Assembly (NCBI GenBank): GCA_023853785.1 | Contig: JAJIRX010000541.1 | Span: 1 to 64,000 of the forward strand | Direction of reading: 5' to 3' | From: Psilocybe azurescens | Taxonomy: Eukaryota > Basidiomycota > Agaricomycetes > Agaricales > Agrocybaceae | Length of the DNA stretch: 64,000 nt | In this document: one piece after another, positions 10,531 to 21,838 of the stretch | Numbering within the stretch: the stretch's first letter is position 1 | Layout of the letters: every line of letters begins with the position of its first letter | Notes under the pieces: generated by a model | Seen by the model: the letters and a program-made list of their open reading frames with translations, nothing else | Databases searched by the model: none | Told to the model about the DNA's origin: nothing | Translations under genes and position numbers: made by a program

Positions 10531-13500
10531 GCTTAGTACCAATCATGATAGCTACCTTCCTCGTTACCCGGCTAGATTATTGCCTACTTGAATATGGGTG
10601 AACTTCCACTTCAGACATCAAGATTTTTTCATACATATGCATGCTTATGAAATTCATAGAAAAATATTGCTTCTTGGAACCTTACTCCTTCCCATTCCTC
10701 TCAAAAGCCCATGGTGTCTCATAGGTAATTCCATTATTTTCCCCGCACACTTCTGTCATTATTGTCGAACCTACCCACCTTTGTTTGGATTCAGTACAAA
10801 GAATGCAAGGGTGTGTCACTCATTTCCTCGACCATACTAACGTCTAACATTCTGAGCTTACAGTGTATGATTCTAATTCATCTCTGACATACTACAGCCC
10901 TTTTCATGCTTGTACTGAACCATTCCCCTTATTATCTCTTTCTGAACGCACATATACGATCTCAGTTGCTCCGTCTCACTCGCCCTAATGCCAGGAGAAC
11001 GTACCTCCAGAATGCAAATTATTATGTAGCGCCTCAACACTGTACCTTTTCAAATCTAGCCATGCAGAGATATTTGAACATCTGGAGGATTGGATGCGGC
11101 AAGGTATGTTGAGCTGCTCATGCGAAACCTGAGCGCTGTGCTGGATCAGGTGGTCACGCATGACTGGTCTGACAATAAAGGAGTTCATCATTCCTCTATG
11201 TTCCACGCAGCTGGAGGAGACACCATGCACACCAAAGAACGAGGAGATAGACATAGAGCATAGCGTAGCACATAGTTTAATAAGACATAGATTGGGGCAG
11301 TCGAGGGCCATCAATCTAATGTGAACGTAGGCCGTGTTTAGAAATACTCGGGGTGACTTTCTGACGAGAATAGCCAGTCCATTATTCTGTTACATCTGGG
11401 ACAGTACGATTGGTACTACAGAAATTTAGGATGTGATCTGATGTGGTCGTTGGAGTAGCTTGAGATATTTATTTCATGGTAGCGATTCCAACAGTGAAAT
11501 ACTCGCCATTACATCTCACTATCAATGTGAGGAGGTTGAGGGTAGAGGCGTGCATGATGAAATTGGGTGATGGCGCCGTGTCTCTCTCTGCATTTCCCTC
11601 TTGTCGTGTGACTTGGCCATTATCCCTGAAATGCCATGCTATTCAGCTGCCCCTCTCCTCCCCTTGTCTGGATCCCCCTCCACCACCTTAAAAAAACAAC
11701 GACACTCATGCAGACAACAGCCGGGATATGACAATTCCCTCCTAAAACTTAAGCTCAGTTCAGAATATGCCAACATGCAGCGACATCGTGTGTGTATACC
11801 AGAAGTAGAATTGGACGGAGTCAGAGGGAATTGAGAGAATGTAGGGATAGTGAGTTATTGATTTCTTTTCGATCGCTTCGCCAATTGCAATGGTTGACAA
11901 TTCGATATCTGTTCCTTATTTATTGCTGACCTACACAGTGTAACACCATTGCCTTTGGACTGTGCATGCGGCTCGCCACTTCCCAGGTCTCGCCCTCCCT
12001 CTCGTGAAATCACCCGCATTTTCATCTTCATTCCCGTCCCATTCCATCGTAATCTCATTTTAGCTTATCACTGACAGTACACAGGCATACATGCATGTAT
12101 ATAATCATTTATAGATACCCACTTCGCATGTACTCACTATTATTCATCTCATGCACCCACATACACCTCTTCGCTGACGCCGACCCTTCGTCATTCATTC
12201 TTTTTCTTACAGTATGAGGCACCTACATAGTTATGACTTATTTTCACTGCAAATTACGCTGAGTTTTGGGACCGCATAGCGGCTTTCCAATCCTCCCTTT
12301 TCGAATGCCAATGTAAACCTGGCGCCCCTGTCTTACCACAGCCCCTTTCCATATTATTTTATCTTCTACATTTACGTACACGTGACTACAATCCCCAACC
12401 CATTCCTTTGACACCGACTTCTCTATTACACATTATGCACCGTACCCACCTGTAGCCCAGTCAGTCGTTCTATCAATATATTGTGGTCCTGTCATTCTCT
12501 GTGTGACTCTCAGTGAGCCTGGTGACGCCAGGCTTTCAGCCAATCTTGTTATGCTTTCCACCTATGTTTGCTTACCTATGCGCTGATCATTGAGCAGTGA
12601 CACAACTCTGGACTGGAAGGATGTACACCATACATCCTACTACTTACATGTCCCACACTACATATATACTCTTCAACTTTCACATACATAGCTATACCTG
12701 AATTACTTACATAGGTGAATTCTAACTTGTGTGCACTATTTGTAATATTGGTGAAAAAGTATCAACTTGTGTTAAAATTTAATTACTTCCCAACATGTGG
12801 AAGTGAGGCTAATGGCCAACTAGCATGCAGAAAAATAGACTAAAAATGAACGAACATGTGTAAATCATTTATTACACATTATATGTTCCATACCAGTACA
12901 AGTGACTGAGCTGATTGAAGTGCTGTTGTAGATGTGTGATTGTTTTCAGTGTCACATGGTTAGGGAAAGATATGATAGCGGATCAGCTATCACTTTGGGC
13001 CTGGGATGGACTAGAGGGATCCAGAGGCCTATGGGGTGTTGTTACCCTGTTGCATCCATGTGCAGGTCGCGGGATTGATGGGTTGGTACACAATGGGAGC
13101 ACTCAGATGAATTCCAGCTCGCATTACATGTGATATACAAAGCTGGAGTCAATACCTGGACTGATGGTCAGATCTCAGAAATTTATAGCTCTGCCCTGCT
13201 GATTGGACACATTGTGTCAATAAATCCTGCAACTAAAGACTGGGCATCTAACATACGCTGATGGTGAGAATCCTCCTTCCATCGACTTTTCTCTGTTAGG
13301 AAAGGAGGGAAATATAAATCCTTATAATCTTAATTGTTTGTGCAGCTCACAACTCCTGAATTGTGATGATGTAGAATCGGTTCTGTAAGGGTAGGCATCT
13401 AATGTGAGTCCTGATACATTTTTGTTTCTCTATCTCTGTTGAAGCAGAAGGATGATAGAACTACTTGTAAAAATGTCTCTTTGGCGCAACAGGCTTTAGA

Positions 13501-14148
13501 CTTAATTTTCCCTGAATTTTTTATCTGCCCTGAACTCCCTCTGTAGTTCAATCACTGGGGTCAGCTCCACATTGTTTTTTTGTAAGAGGTGGTGCATGTA
13601 TGCATGTGTGTAGGGTGGGAGGTGCTTTACTTCTTTTACTGCTCTAAATTCTGTGTCTTTGGGGTGCTTCTGAGGATAAGGGCAGTGCACTGGTCCCATT
13701 GACACTGTCATACAGCCTCTCTGAGGGGGACACACAATGGGCAAGCAGGTGGCACATGGGGAGATTGGTCTTCTATCCACTTTTTCCTTGCCCTCGTCGT
13801 TGTCCTTGCAAAGTGGCTGAAAGTAAACCCTGGAACACATCTGCGAACAGCAAGAAATCCTCAAATTACAGAAGCCCATTGACAGCAGAAGAGAAGGAAC
13901 ATAGCCATCAAACACTTGAAGGGGATGGATGTCACTTAAATTGTACTAGTAATGGGCGTGATAGGTGTAGCAAGCTTGTGCACTGGTGTCAAGTTACCTG
14001 ATGGTTTATAATCCCCTTTGAGTGGTCTAACTCATCACTTTCCTTCATTCTTCTGACCCTGATGTACAACTGACATCCACGTGAGAGTTCCTGGGCTGAC
14101 TCAGACTATAAAATCAAGTTCACAGACAATATAACATTGAATGTCCTA
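10531..14148. other. Gene-free stretch between the gypsy and Tc1 elements
   Basis: About 3.6 kb with mixed composition. No frame shows a recognisable domain or a convincing spliced model. The longest frame is a 137-codon cysteine-containing frame on the - strand (13502-13915, e.g. CATCLPIVCPPQRGC), which I cannot distinguish from chance or from an old transposon fragment. Around 12060-12700 the DNA is rich in CATACATG-like words without a clear period. Confidence 0.4.
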
Positions 14149-14363
14149 CAGTAGCTCAAACTTTTGTCCCAATGTTTTGTGTTTTTGGATAAATTGGTTT
14201 ATAACACAGTAATGGCTAGAGATAAAATTCTGAAATTTTTATTGTAGATACTAAACACTAATACCTAAAACCTGACCACTAAATCATGTGATATGAAACA
14301 GCATTGATTAAATGATAAATCAAACAAAATGGCTTATCATTGGGACAAAAGTTTGAGCCTCTA
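14149..14363 (+). repeat. Left terminal inverted repeat of the Tc1 element
   Basis: Matches the reverse complement of 15490-15703 over its whole length with a few substitutions and small gaps. The inner ends converge on the words GGGACAAAAGTTTGAGCCTCTA.. (left) and its complement (right). Confidence 0.9.
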
Positions 14364-14462
14364 ATTTAAAACCAATAAATATGGTTTCAAAGTATAAAAT
14401 GTTCTTGAATTAACTGTGGGAATGGTAAACAATGTCATGTGACCTTTTTGTATTGATTTGCA

Positions 14463-15477
14463 GTGTTGAAATCAATTTCAACCACCTTTATCTCTTACCA
14501 CAACCTCATAAAACCTACATCTGCTTCTCAGTGTTCTGCTGTGGCTTCTCTTCTTGAAGAAGGATATTCTCTTTGTCAAATAGAGTCTAAAACTGGTCTA
14601 GGGAAGTCTACTATTGGGAGGATCAAGAAAAAATTGGGTTTGGACAAAGAAAACAACAAACCAGGCTGACATGCCCAGCTTTCTGAAAGAAATAAACAAG
14701 CAGTTTGTCGACAAATCGGCACTGGAAAGCTTGACAATGCTGTTCAGGCCACCTATTACATTAATGCAATCATATCTACCCCAGTCTCAGCCCAAACAGT
14801 CAGAAATGCACTAAAGGAAAACAATTTTTGGATCATTGTTAAGCAGAAACAACCTCTACTTAAACAGGCTCACAGAAACAAATGTCTTAACTTTGCCCAA
14901 TACCATAAAAACTGGACGGTTGAAGATTGGATGGAAGGGTTTACACTTGGAAACAGAAGAGAGAAGCACTTTCAGACAGGACTACTATCCCAACAGTCAA
15001 ACATGGAGGAGAGAATAACCTCATGATATGGGGCTGCACGGGTTGGAATGGAGTAGGAAAGCTGATAGAAGTGCAGGGGATCATAAATGCTGATCAATAT
15101 TGTGCTATTTTGGAGGAGGGGTAGAAGAAAGCTTTGAAAAATTGGGAGTTCCAGAAGAGGAGAGGATTTTTCAGCCAGACAATGACCCCAAACATACCTC
15201 TAAAAAGGCTGACCAGTGGTTTGAAGAAAACAACATTCAAGTTATGGAATGGCCTGCCCAATCCTCAGATATGAACCCAATTGAACACTTGTGGGAACAC
15301 TTGAAAAGATGTTTAAATGAATATCCAACACCACCCAAAGGAGTACATGAATTATGGGAGAGAGTGGCAGAGGAGTGGAACAAGATTACACCAGAAACAT
15401 GTCAAACACTGATAGAAAGCATGTCCAGAAGAATTGCAGCAGTCCTTAAGACAAAAGGAGGTCATACCAAGTATTGA
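14463..15477 (+). pseudogene. Tc1 transposase remnant (DD34E), first catalytic Asp lost
   Basis: The transposase would cut and rejoin the element. The N-terminal frame (14463-14669) has a paired helix-turn-helix signature (ASLLEEGYSLCQIESKTGLG, then STIGRIKKKLGL). The middle (14927-15124) has PTVKHGGENNLMIWGCTGWN and ADQYCAILEE. The C-terminal part (15100-15477) has the second Asp in QPDNDPKHTSKK and the Glu in NPIEHLWEHLK, separated by 34 residues, which is the Tc1 DD34E spacing. Between DWMEG and VYTWKQKREAL the block that normally carries the first catalytic Asp (a DE-S/T segment) is missing, so about 20 residues appear deleted. At least three frames are involved. Not functional. Confidence 0.85.
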
Positions 15478-15489
15478 ATAGTATTATAA

Positions 15490-15703
15490 TAGAGGCTCAA
15501 ACTTTTGTCCCAATGATAAGCCATTTTGTTTGATTTATCATTTAATCAATTCTGTTTCATATCATGTGATTTAGTGGTCAGGTATTAGGTATTAGTGTCT
15601 AGTATCTGCAATAAAAATTTCAGAATTTTATCTCCAACCATTACTGAGTTATAAACCAATTTATCCAAAAACACAAAACATTGGGAAAAAGTTTGAGCTA
15701 CTG
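15490..15703 (-). repeat. Right terminal inverted repeat of the Tc1 element
   Basis: Inverted copy of 14149-14363. The outer end GAGCTACTG abuts the TA at 15704. It lacks one base of the GTCCCAA word relative to the left end (GGGAAAAAGTTTG against the complement of CAAACTTTTGTCCC). Confidence 0.9.
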
Positions 15704-15705
15704 TA

Positions 15706-17274
15706 TGCATGCACAGGAACAGCGGGAAGGATAGACAGTTAGTCAAAGCAGATATTACAAATGGGCATTATAGAGCAGAAAGAATCAGAAATCACATATG
15801 TCTGATGTGGTTATTGTGTTTGGATCTTCACAGGTGAAAGAGGGTTTAAATAAGTCCATAGAAGATATCCAGTCGCCCAAGTCGGTTGACTGTGTTCACC
15901 TGTGGTTGATAAAGCTCAAGGAGATACAATTACGGCTTGAGTGGTGTGCCTCGGTGCCTCGGAGGTAGAAATATCAATTTGAAGGATATGTGAATAATGT
16001 GACTATACCTGGGCTCACATCTAGCAGCACCCAGGCGGACTGTCGGGATAGAAGCATTTTGAACATACTTCCAGGAGCGTGCCAAGTGATTTGACCACGA
16101 GTTCTTCATATGTATGATGAGAAGGATGCTAATAATGGAGAAGTACTACACCTTTCGTGCATACTTTTCAGATTCAGTCTTCTGACGCTATGGAAAGGGT
16201 GCTGGATATATGGGTAAATGTAAATTTCCAAAAGAATGATTGTGTTGCTCTGGGAGATGAAAGACAATATTGTTCTTTTAAAAAGAGAAGAATATCTCAT
16301 GGAAAGGTACGTAAGAAGCCGATGATTATGCCACTGCGGTACGTACCAGATTAGCTATCAATAACTCCACGATGGATATGAAACTGAGTGCGCTGGGTTT
16401 GAAGCACTATTTTCCCATCCTCAAACCAAAGTGCGCGAATCCGCTCTTCATTAGTTCCCCCGTTTCGCTGTGGAACTCTGTTTCTTCGAGATCTGCCCGC
16501 TATCTCTTTTTATGTTTTGGACGCGAGGTTTGCCGCGTATTTAGCTGCTGGCTTCGTTGAGCGTTGAAACGGATGATAGTGTGATATTCAAAACACTGAA
16601 CCTGAGAATAATGAACATATTCAACTTGGAAGTCAGCAGTTACTGAGGGAAAGCCACCGTTCATGAATGGAGACACTGAAATGGAGGTGGAGAAGATACT
16701 GCTATGTGCAGCGTGGATGACGAACCCGGGGAGTTTGGAAGTGTAATGGGGGTCCTGTTTAGGCAGCAAATTGAAATTTGAGCTCCGCTTGACAGAACTG
16801 GTCTAGAAATTTATATTTATTTCTAGCTCCGACCTAACCGATGTGTCGAAATGACCATGATTCAAGCTCAAGCTGGGATATAATCTCGTCTAGATATTCT
16901 GGGCGATGGACACAGCTCTCTTTGTCCTACACATATGCATAAATTCTGTCTCAAATAAGCGAATATTACCCACTAGTTTTAGGAAAATGTAATTTGGATA
17001 AGCGTTTATGAGCGCTCCCTTCCCTCCTTACTTATTTAACCGGAGCCTTAACTCTCTCTCACGCATAGGCAGTGTCATAGGCAGTGCCAGTTGAATCTCA
17101 GCTTGCTGTGTCTACAACGTGCCCGATCCTTCTATTATTAGGGGCATTTAAGAAGTCTGAGCAATGGTTCGATAACAGCATTGCCTTCTTATCCTCTTAA
17201 AAACAGATACATACTGCGCTGGCAAGCAGTCTCGCTCTTGCTTCCCTCTCTCTCTCCCTCCAATCACTGGAATA
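15706..17274. other. Intergenic, nothing recognised
   Basis: No domain-bearing frame or convincing spliced model. Short open frames (for example at 16106-16354) look random. A T-rich stretch with CTTATTTAACC near 17030 and CTCTCTCTC near 17240 could be the promoter and leader of the gene starting at 17275. Confidence 0.4.
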
Positions 17275-18610
17275 ATGCCTCAACCCCAAGAAAATCGTAA
17301 ACGGCGACATGAGCAGTCTGTCATAAATACTGTCCGCGGGAATACTGTGCACGGTGGTTCCATCTCGGTTGCTGGTCGCGACGTCGTTTCTACTCGCACT
17401 GCTGGTGAGTAGATTTGCACCGCGCACTTCGTGGCGTTTACCATAGGAATATAGCTGTAGCACGCCCTCTAGCTCACAAAACGCCATCTTCTTTGCGACG
17501 CAATCAGAACATCCCGGAATCCAGTGATTTGGACTCCAGCAGTGATTCAGACTCCATCAGTAGTTCCGACCACAGCCAGAGTAGCTCCAGGGAAGGTCGT
17601 ACAAGAAGTGCAACTAGGAATAATGCCGATCAGTCCACATTAAACCCATCTCCCCAGGACCATCGACCGTAACGGAGTCGCTGAATAGAAAGGCTCTGGG
17701 TAATGATGGTGTGGAACTTTTTAACAGTTGACATCAATCTCTAGAGTGATCTCTTATTCCACTCATAGCTGACAGGCACCTATTCTCGCTCCTACGCCCT
17801 AAAGGAAAAACAGACTTGTACAAAATCACTCAAGTCGAGATCCAGTGCGTTCCACGCCTCCTGCAGTATACTGTCCTAAATTCTAAGTTGTGTCATCCTA
17901 CTTTCAAAGATACGATAAATACGATGATGTCCCATACAGTATCTTGGCATTTCGTCTCTACAAAGGCGATGACAAGGAGAAGAAATGCCTCGCCGTTCAC
18001 CTCAAGGGTAAGTTCGATTACGACGACGGACGGTTTGATATTGTGCACATAAAGGTACAATCCGAAATCGTAGTACCATTCTTGCATAGCGGATATTTAA
18101 CGATTCTTCTCGCTCTACGTAGGACATCTGCTGCTTGCCCGAGGATGGGCCGGCAGCTTTAACTCAAGTCCAAGTCCAAACCACAACCACAACCACAACC
18201 GAGGTTAAGGCAGGGCTCGACGGTGGAAAGCCTGCTCTACAAGCTAGGCTGGTCGCCTTGCGTCTGTGCAGACGACAAAGGAGGCTGGGCAGCATTCCAG
18301 AGGAGCCGTCGACGAGGAGAAGGGGGAGTTCAGCGTGGATCTCACCCTGGATCGCGGAGTGGAGTCGGAGCTGAGCGTGGTTGACCCGGTTGTCTTTGCA
18401 CTTTTGCTGCGACTTGAGAAGAAGCGCCAACCCATGAGGCTCGCTCTGTCTCTGGCAGTGACCTATCGCAGCAGGAGAGGACCAAGAAAAACTCTTACTG
18501 AAGTGTGCGTCGACTCACAGTATTCTCTCCCACTGGTGACTGATTGCAATACATCCAGCCACAAGCAAGATTACCCTGGGATTAAGTTGTATGACATACA
18601 CAAGTTTTAG
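17275..18610 (+). CDS. Unrecognised multi-exon gene, ~346 aa
   Basis: I do not recognise the family. The model has exons 17275-17404, 17455-17726, 17769-17865, 17910-18054 and 18214-18610, all GT-AG, with phases that agree across every junction. The protein starts MPQPQENRKRRHEQSV, has a basic N-terminus, a serine/aspartate-rich stretch (DLDSSSDSDSISSSDHSQ) and then a folded-looking region with HLFSLLRPKGKTDLYKITQ, DVPYSILAFRLYKGDD, LYKLGWSPCVCADDKGGW and EFSVDLTLDRGVESELSVV. Two one-base corrections are needed: a missing C in the run at about 17649-17652 (NPSPP then GPSTVTES) and an extra G in the run at 18322-18326. The fourth intron (18055-18213) is long and contains a CAACCA hexamer run (about 18177-18200); a small extra exon there is possible. 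Summed exon length is divisible by three after these corrections. Confidence 0.5.
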
Positions 18611-20226
18611 AATGAGAAGAATTTTGGGCACCACCTTGCGTCGGTGCACTTGTCACTTCCTCTGACGATTCTCCTAGATTATTTCTCTTTCTTTGTAACT
18701 ACATAGGGTGCGATGGATGTATAGGCATATTTGTCACGCGTAAACATAATATTGTCAAGAACCTGTCGGAAGATATTTGAGGAGAATTGTTAAATGTCTG
18801 GGTCCCACTGCTTCCACGCAGCAGGCCCACGGTTCTTTGGCCATTCATTTCATTGGACAATGTTCCGTTACACGTTGGGGTTATTCAGCCCCTTCAATAT
18901 CGTGTTCAGTCGGTGCCTCCAACTTGCCGTGCTGGCCTGGTACCTTTAGTGTACTCGAAAGGAAATTAGTTGTCGTTCAGAAATACAACAAGATTGAACG
19001 CCTAAAACAAATACAGCGTGTGTGTGTGCTTGGAAAAAATGAGGGTGTTGAAAGATGGGGCAAACATTGACCTGTAATAATTCTGGGTCTGTAGACAAGA
19101 AGAGGAGGATAGCTACAAATGTACAATAGTAGGAGCGACCGACGTAGTGAAAGAAGTAAACGCGTCGAACAACATCTCAGCAAAGAGAAATTTATTAAAC
19201 GATGGCCAAAGCGAAGGCACTTTATAAGACTATTCACATAATGAATCAGTGGGAACCGGTCGACTAAAATACATGGGCGAAGGTTGGAGACGCACTGTCG
19301 TTCTTGCCCATCCAGTTGTGGGCCCGCGCATGGCATATTTTACGCCTAAAGGCATATCCACCATATTGGGGTAGACATTGTAGTATAGCAGGCTATAGGC
19401 GCGTCGAACGTCTACTATGACATTCGGGAATAAGACCCGCGTCATCTGAGTCGTCAATCAGCACGCCGTCCTGAGGCGCATCATTGATTCATCTATCGGC
19501 CAGCACCTGCCATAATCAAGGCACATCTCAAAGGGCGTTGTACTCCATCCATGTCTGGCTCGGTGCTCGGATTATTCAAAACGACACGGGGAGTTTTGCA
19601 GTGGACATGACTCGCGAGAGTGAGCTGTCCCCGAAATTTGTCTGCGAGCTCGGATGCACTTCAGGTTCAATATGCAGTTGATCTCGACGAGGGTGGGGGA
19701 AATAAAAGTACGGAAAATTGAGAGGGGACAATTAGAAGGCGGTTCAAAGGCATGTATCATTCCTTAAGAAGATATTAAGACACCAGAACTTGTAGCGGTC
19801 GTAGGCATATGGTCTCGCATGTCGCATGGACCGGGTGGGGATGACGACGATGCACGAGGAAGGAGTGTGCCTCGTTTCTTGTGTGTGAAGTGGGATATTT
19901 AGTTGACGGGAGATGGAGACCAGGATGCAGGAGTATCCGGGCCAGATCCAAATGTCCATCGTTCAAGGAGACGTGGCACGCATCGGTTCATTCCGTCGTG
20001 ATTCTGTCGGTCGAAATCTCCACCGCTCATACCTTCCATATCCATCTTTCTTTTGAAGGTACCCACCGACTTTGGGCTGTCGAATGTAATAATCGTACTC
20101 TGAGATGCAACATTGAACAGGGGAGACGAATTCGAGGAATTTCAAGAAAAACGTTGGAAATCCGACCACTGCATCCTTGCGCAGTGTCGATCTTTCGAGT
20201 CGGACCCTGGCTAAACCTATGGACGA
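18611..20226. other. Intergenic, nothing recognised
   Basis: About 1.6 kb without a recognisable frame on either strand. Frames of 60-120 codons at 18777-19336 and 19744-20237 overlap on both strands and show no domain or intron pattern. Part of 19960-20230 could be 3' untranslated sequence of the gene on the - strand. Confidence 0.35.
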
Positions 20227-21039
20227 TCAAACATTAAGCGATCCTTCTTTGACTGGCTAAGAGAAAGCATTCAAAGAAAATGAAACTCACCGGTGTAAGG
20301 ATACCGAAGCGTTCCATCCGCATAATTCTCACCGAATACCGTCCCCAGGACGAAGTGTACACACGATTTGCGGTTCACGAGCGCCATGGGGTGTTCAGAG
20401 CGCTCAGACAAGTCCACTAAGAACGGTTGATCCAGATCATACAAGATAGTTGCAAGTGGATCAAGCGAACGTCGACTGAGGTCGGATATGACCCCAAAAT
20501 CAACGAGTCGCTCGTGAATGAGCAAGTGGCGTAATCCAGCCACATGGTTGATACCAGCGAGTCGGGGGAGCGAGAGGGACCACGGCTCCGAGCTGTAGCG
20601 ATGATGCCACAGATCACGTCCTTTCTCGAAGTTCGAATGGTGATCGCAGATCCGCCAGCGTATCTCTCCCGTAAATGGCGGCCTGTTATCCCCGAGGCGG
20701 TGGAAATAAAGATACCCTTTAGTGTTTGGAGGAAAAGGATGTTGGGGGTGATAGACCAGGTCGGTTCGTATCGTCTTGTCCTTGTTCAGCGCGTCGGGAG
20801 TCACGAGTTTTGCGACAGCACAATCTGAGATGTCGTATGCTTTCTGGTCCAGTTTCGATATCAGATGTGGTTGTAATGTGAGTAGCGACCGATATTGGAT
20901 GGGTGCGGCCTGATTCGCGCCGACGACGAAAAGAACATGGTCATTGAGCGACAGTTAACGTTGGGTAATAACTTACTGAGGAAGTCCATCTTACTCCAGA
21001 GCATCTATATCGTAGACCATAGTTCCTTTGTCTACCCAT
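20227..21039 (-). CDS. Hypothetical protein, ~235 aa, three exons
   Basis: Model on the - strand: exon 1 from 21039 to 20977, exon 2 from 20909 to 20291, exon 3 from 20252 to 20227, with GT-AG introns of 67 and 38 nt and consistent phases. The large exon reads AAPIQYRSLLTLQPHLISKL, then SDCAVAKLVTPDALNKDK, GYLYFHRLGDNRPPFTGEIR, WSLSLPRLAGINHVAGLRH and VNRKSCVHFVLGTVFGE. The pattern (TGEIRWRICD, then WSLSLPRLA) recalls an uncharacterised family seen in multiple copies in mushroom genomes, but I cannot name a domain or a function. The first exon is the weakest part: another start could lie close by. No signal peptide or membrane segment is evident. Confidence 0.5.
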
Positions 21040-21099
21040 GTTTCGGCCCCGGAAGTCAACACGAGCATGGATTGAAATGCGACACGCCAGGTTCGTGAA

Positions 21100-21838
21100 C
21101 ATCATGTTTACTATCAGGGTTCTTGTTTATTTATATAGCGGAGAACTTAGCAGATCTCCCTGCCGACGAGCTTGATGATGAAGTATGAAGAATGCAAATG
21201 AATTATGTGGAAGAATTTAGCCCTGACAGCATGATGGTGGATGTTAAAAGTTGAAAACTTTCAAGCACAGCCACAATTTTATGCAACGTTCCCAACTTCA
21301 CATGTAAGACTCTGACTGACTTGACTCTGACCATCAACTTGATATTAATGTTCATCGTTTTTCATTTGCCGCCGCCACTTTGCAGACATTGGGTCACAAC
21401 TCCGCAATACTATTCAAAAGAGCTTTGAAAATGGTACTCATCATGGATGCCCCACAAAATGGCAAAAATTTTAATCCTGCACCTCAAAGTCCTAAAGGCA
21501 GGCATGACTCATGGACATTGAGGTCATGACCCTGATCCACCATCAATCTTCTCAATAGGTATACTCTCTTTTTATCTGCAAAAAAAGCTTACTTATCATT
21601 AGTAGAGCTTTCAGCAAAGATGCAATGTTTTTGCAAGGGAGATATCTTGTATCCACAAGCTGTTAGAACTTATCTGCCACTTCAACCACATATGAACAAT
21701 GCTAGAGATTAATACCCTCATCATCTATTTAACCCTCAGAGACAAAAAATGGGATAAGAACCAGTTTAATTGATAGATGACAGGTCTCTGGCACTGGTAC
21801 TTAACAGTTTGTTGAATAATCTACCAATGCTATGCCAG
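21100..21838. other. AT-rich intergenic DNA
   Basis: No coding signal. Low GC compared with the gene at 20227-21039; probably the outer part of the relic region that follows. Confidence 0.3.

Larger units (their letters stand above)
14149..15703 (+). mobile_element. Tc1-type DNA transposon, complete ends, dead transposase
   Basis: A 1555-bp element lies between TA dinucleotides (14147-14148 and 15704-15705), the target duplication used by Tc1/mariner. Both ends begin CAGTAGCTCAAACTTTT reading inwards. The inverted repeats are unusually long, about 215 bp (14149-14363 and 15490-15703), with only scattered differences, so the insertion is fairly young. The interior encodes a Tc1 transposase broken by stops, frameshifts and a deletion. 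The element is therefore non-autonomous, although its ends could still be recognised by a related active transposase. Confidence 0.9.

Noticed and set aside
13502..13915. 137-codon cysteine-containing - strand frame
   Set aside because: No recognisable family, no introns or promoter signal, and it lies in gene-free DNA; kept only as a remark.
19744..20237. Overlapping frames on both strands beside the gene at 20227
   Set aside because: Mutually antisense, no domain, and probably 3' flank of the - strand gene.
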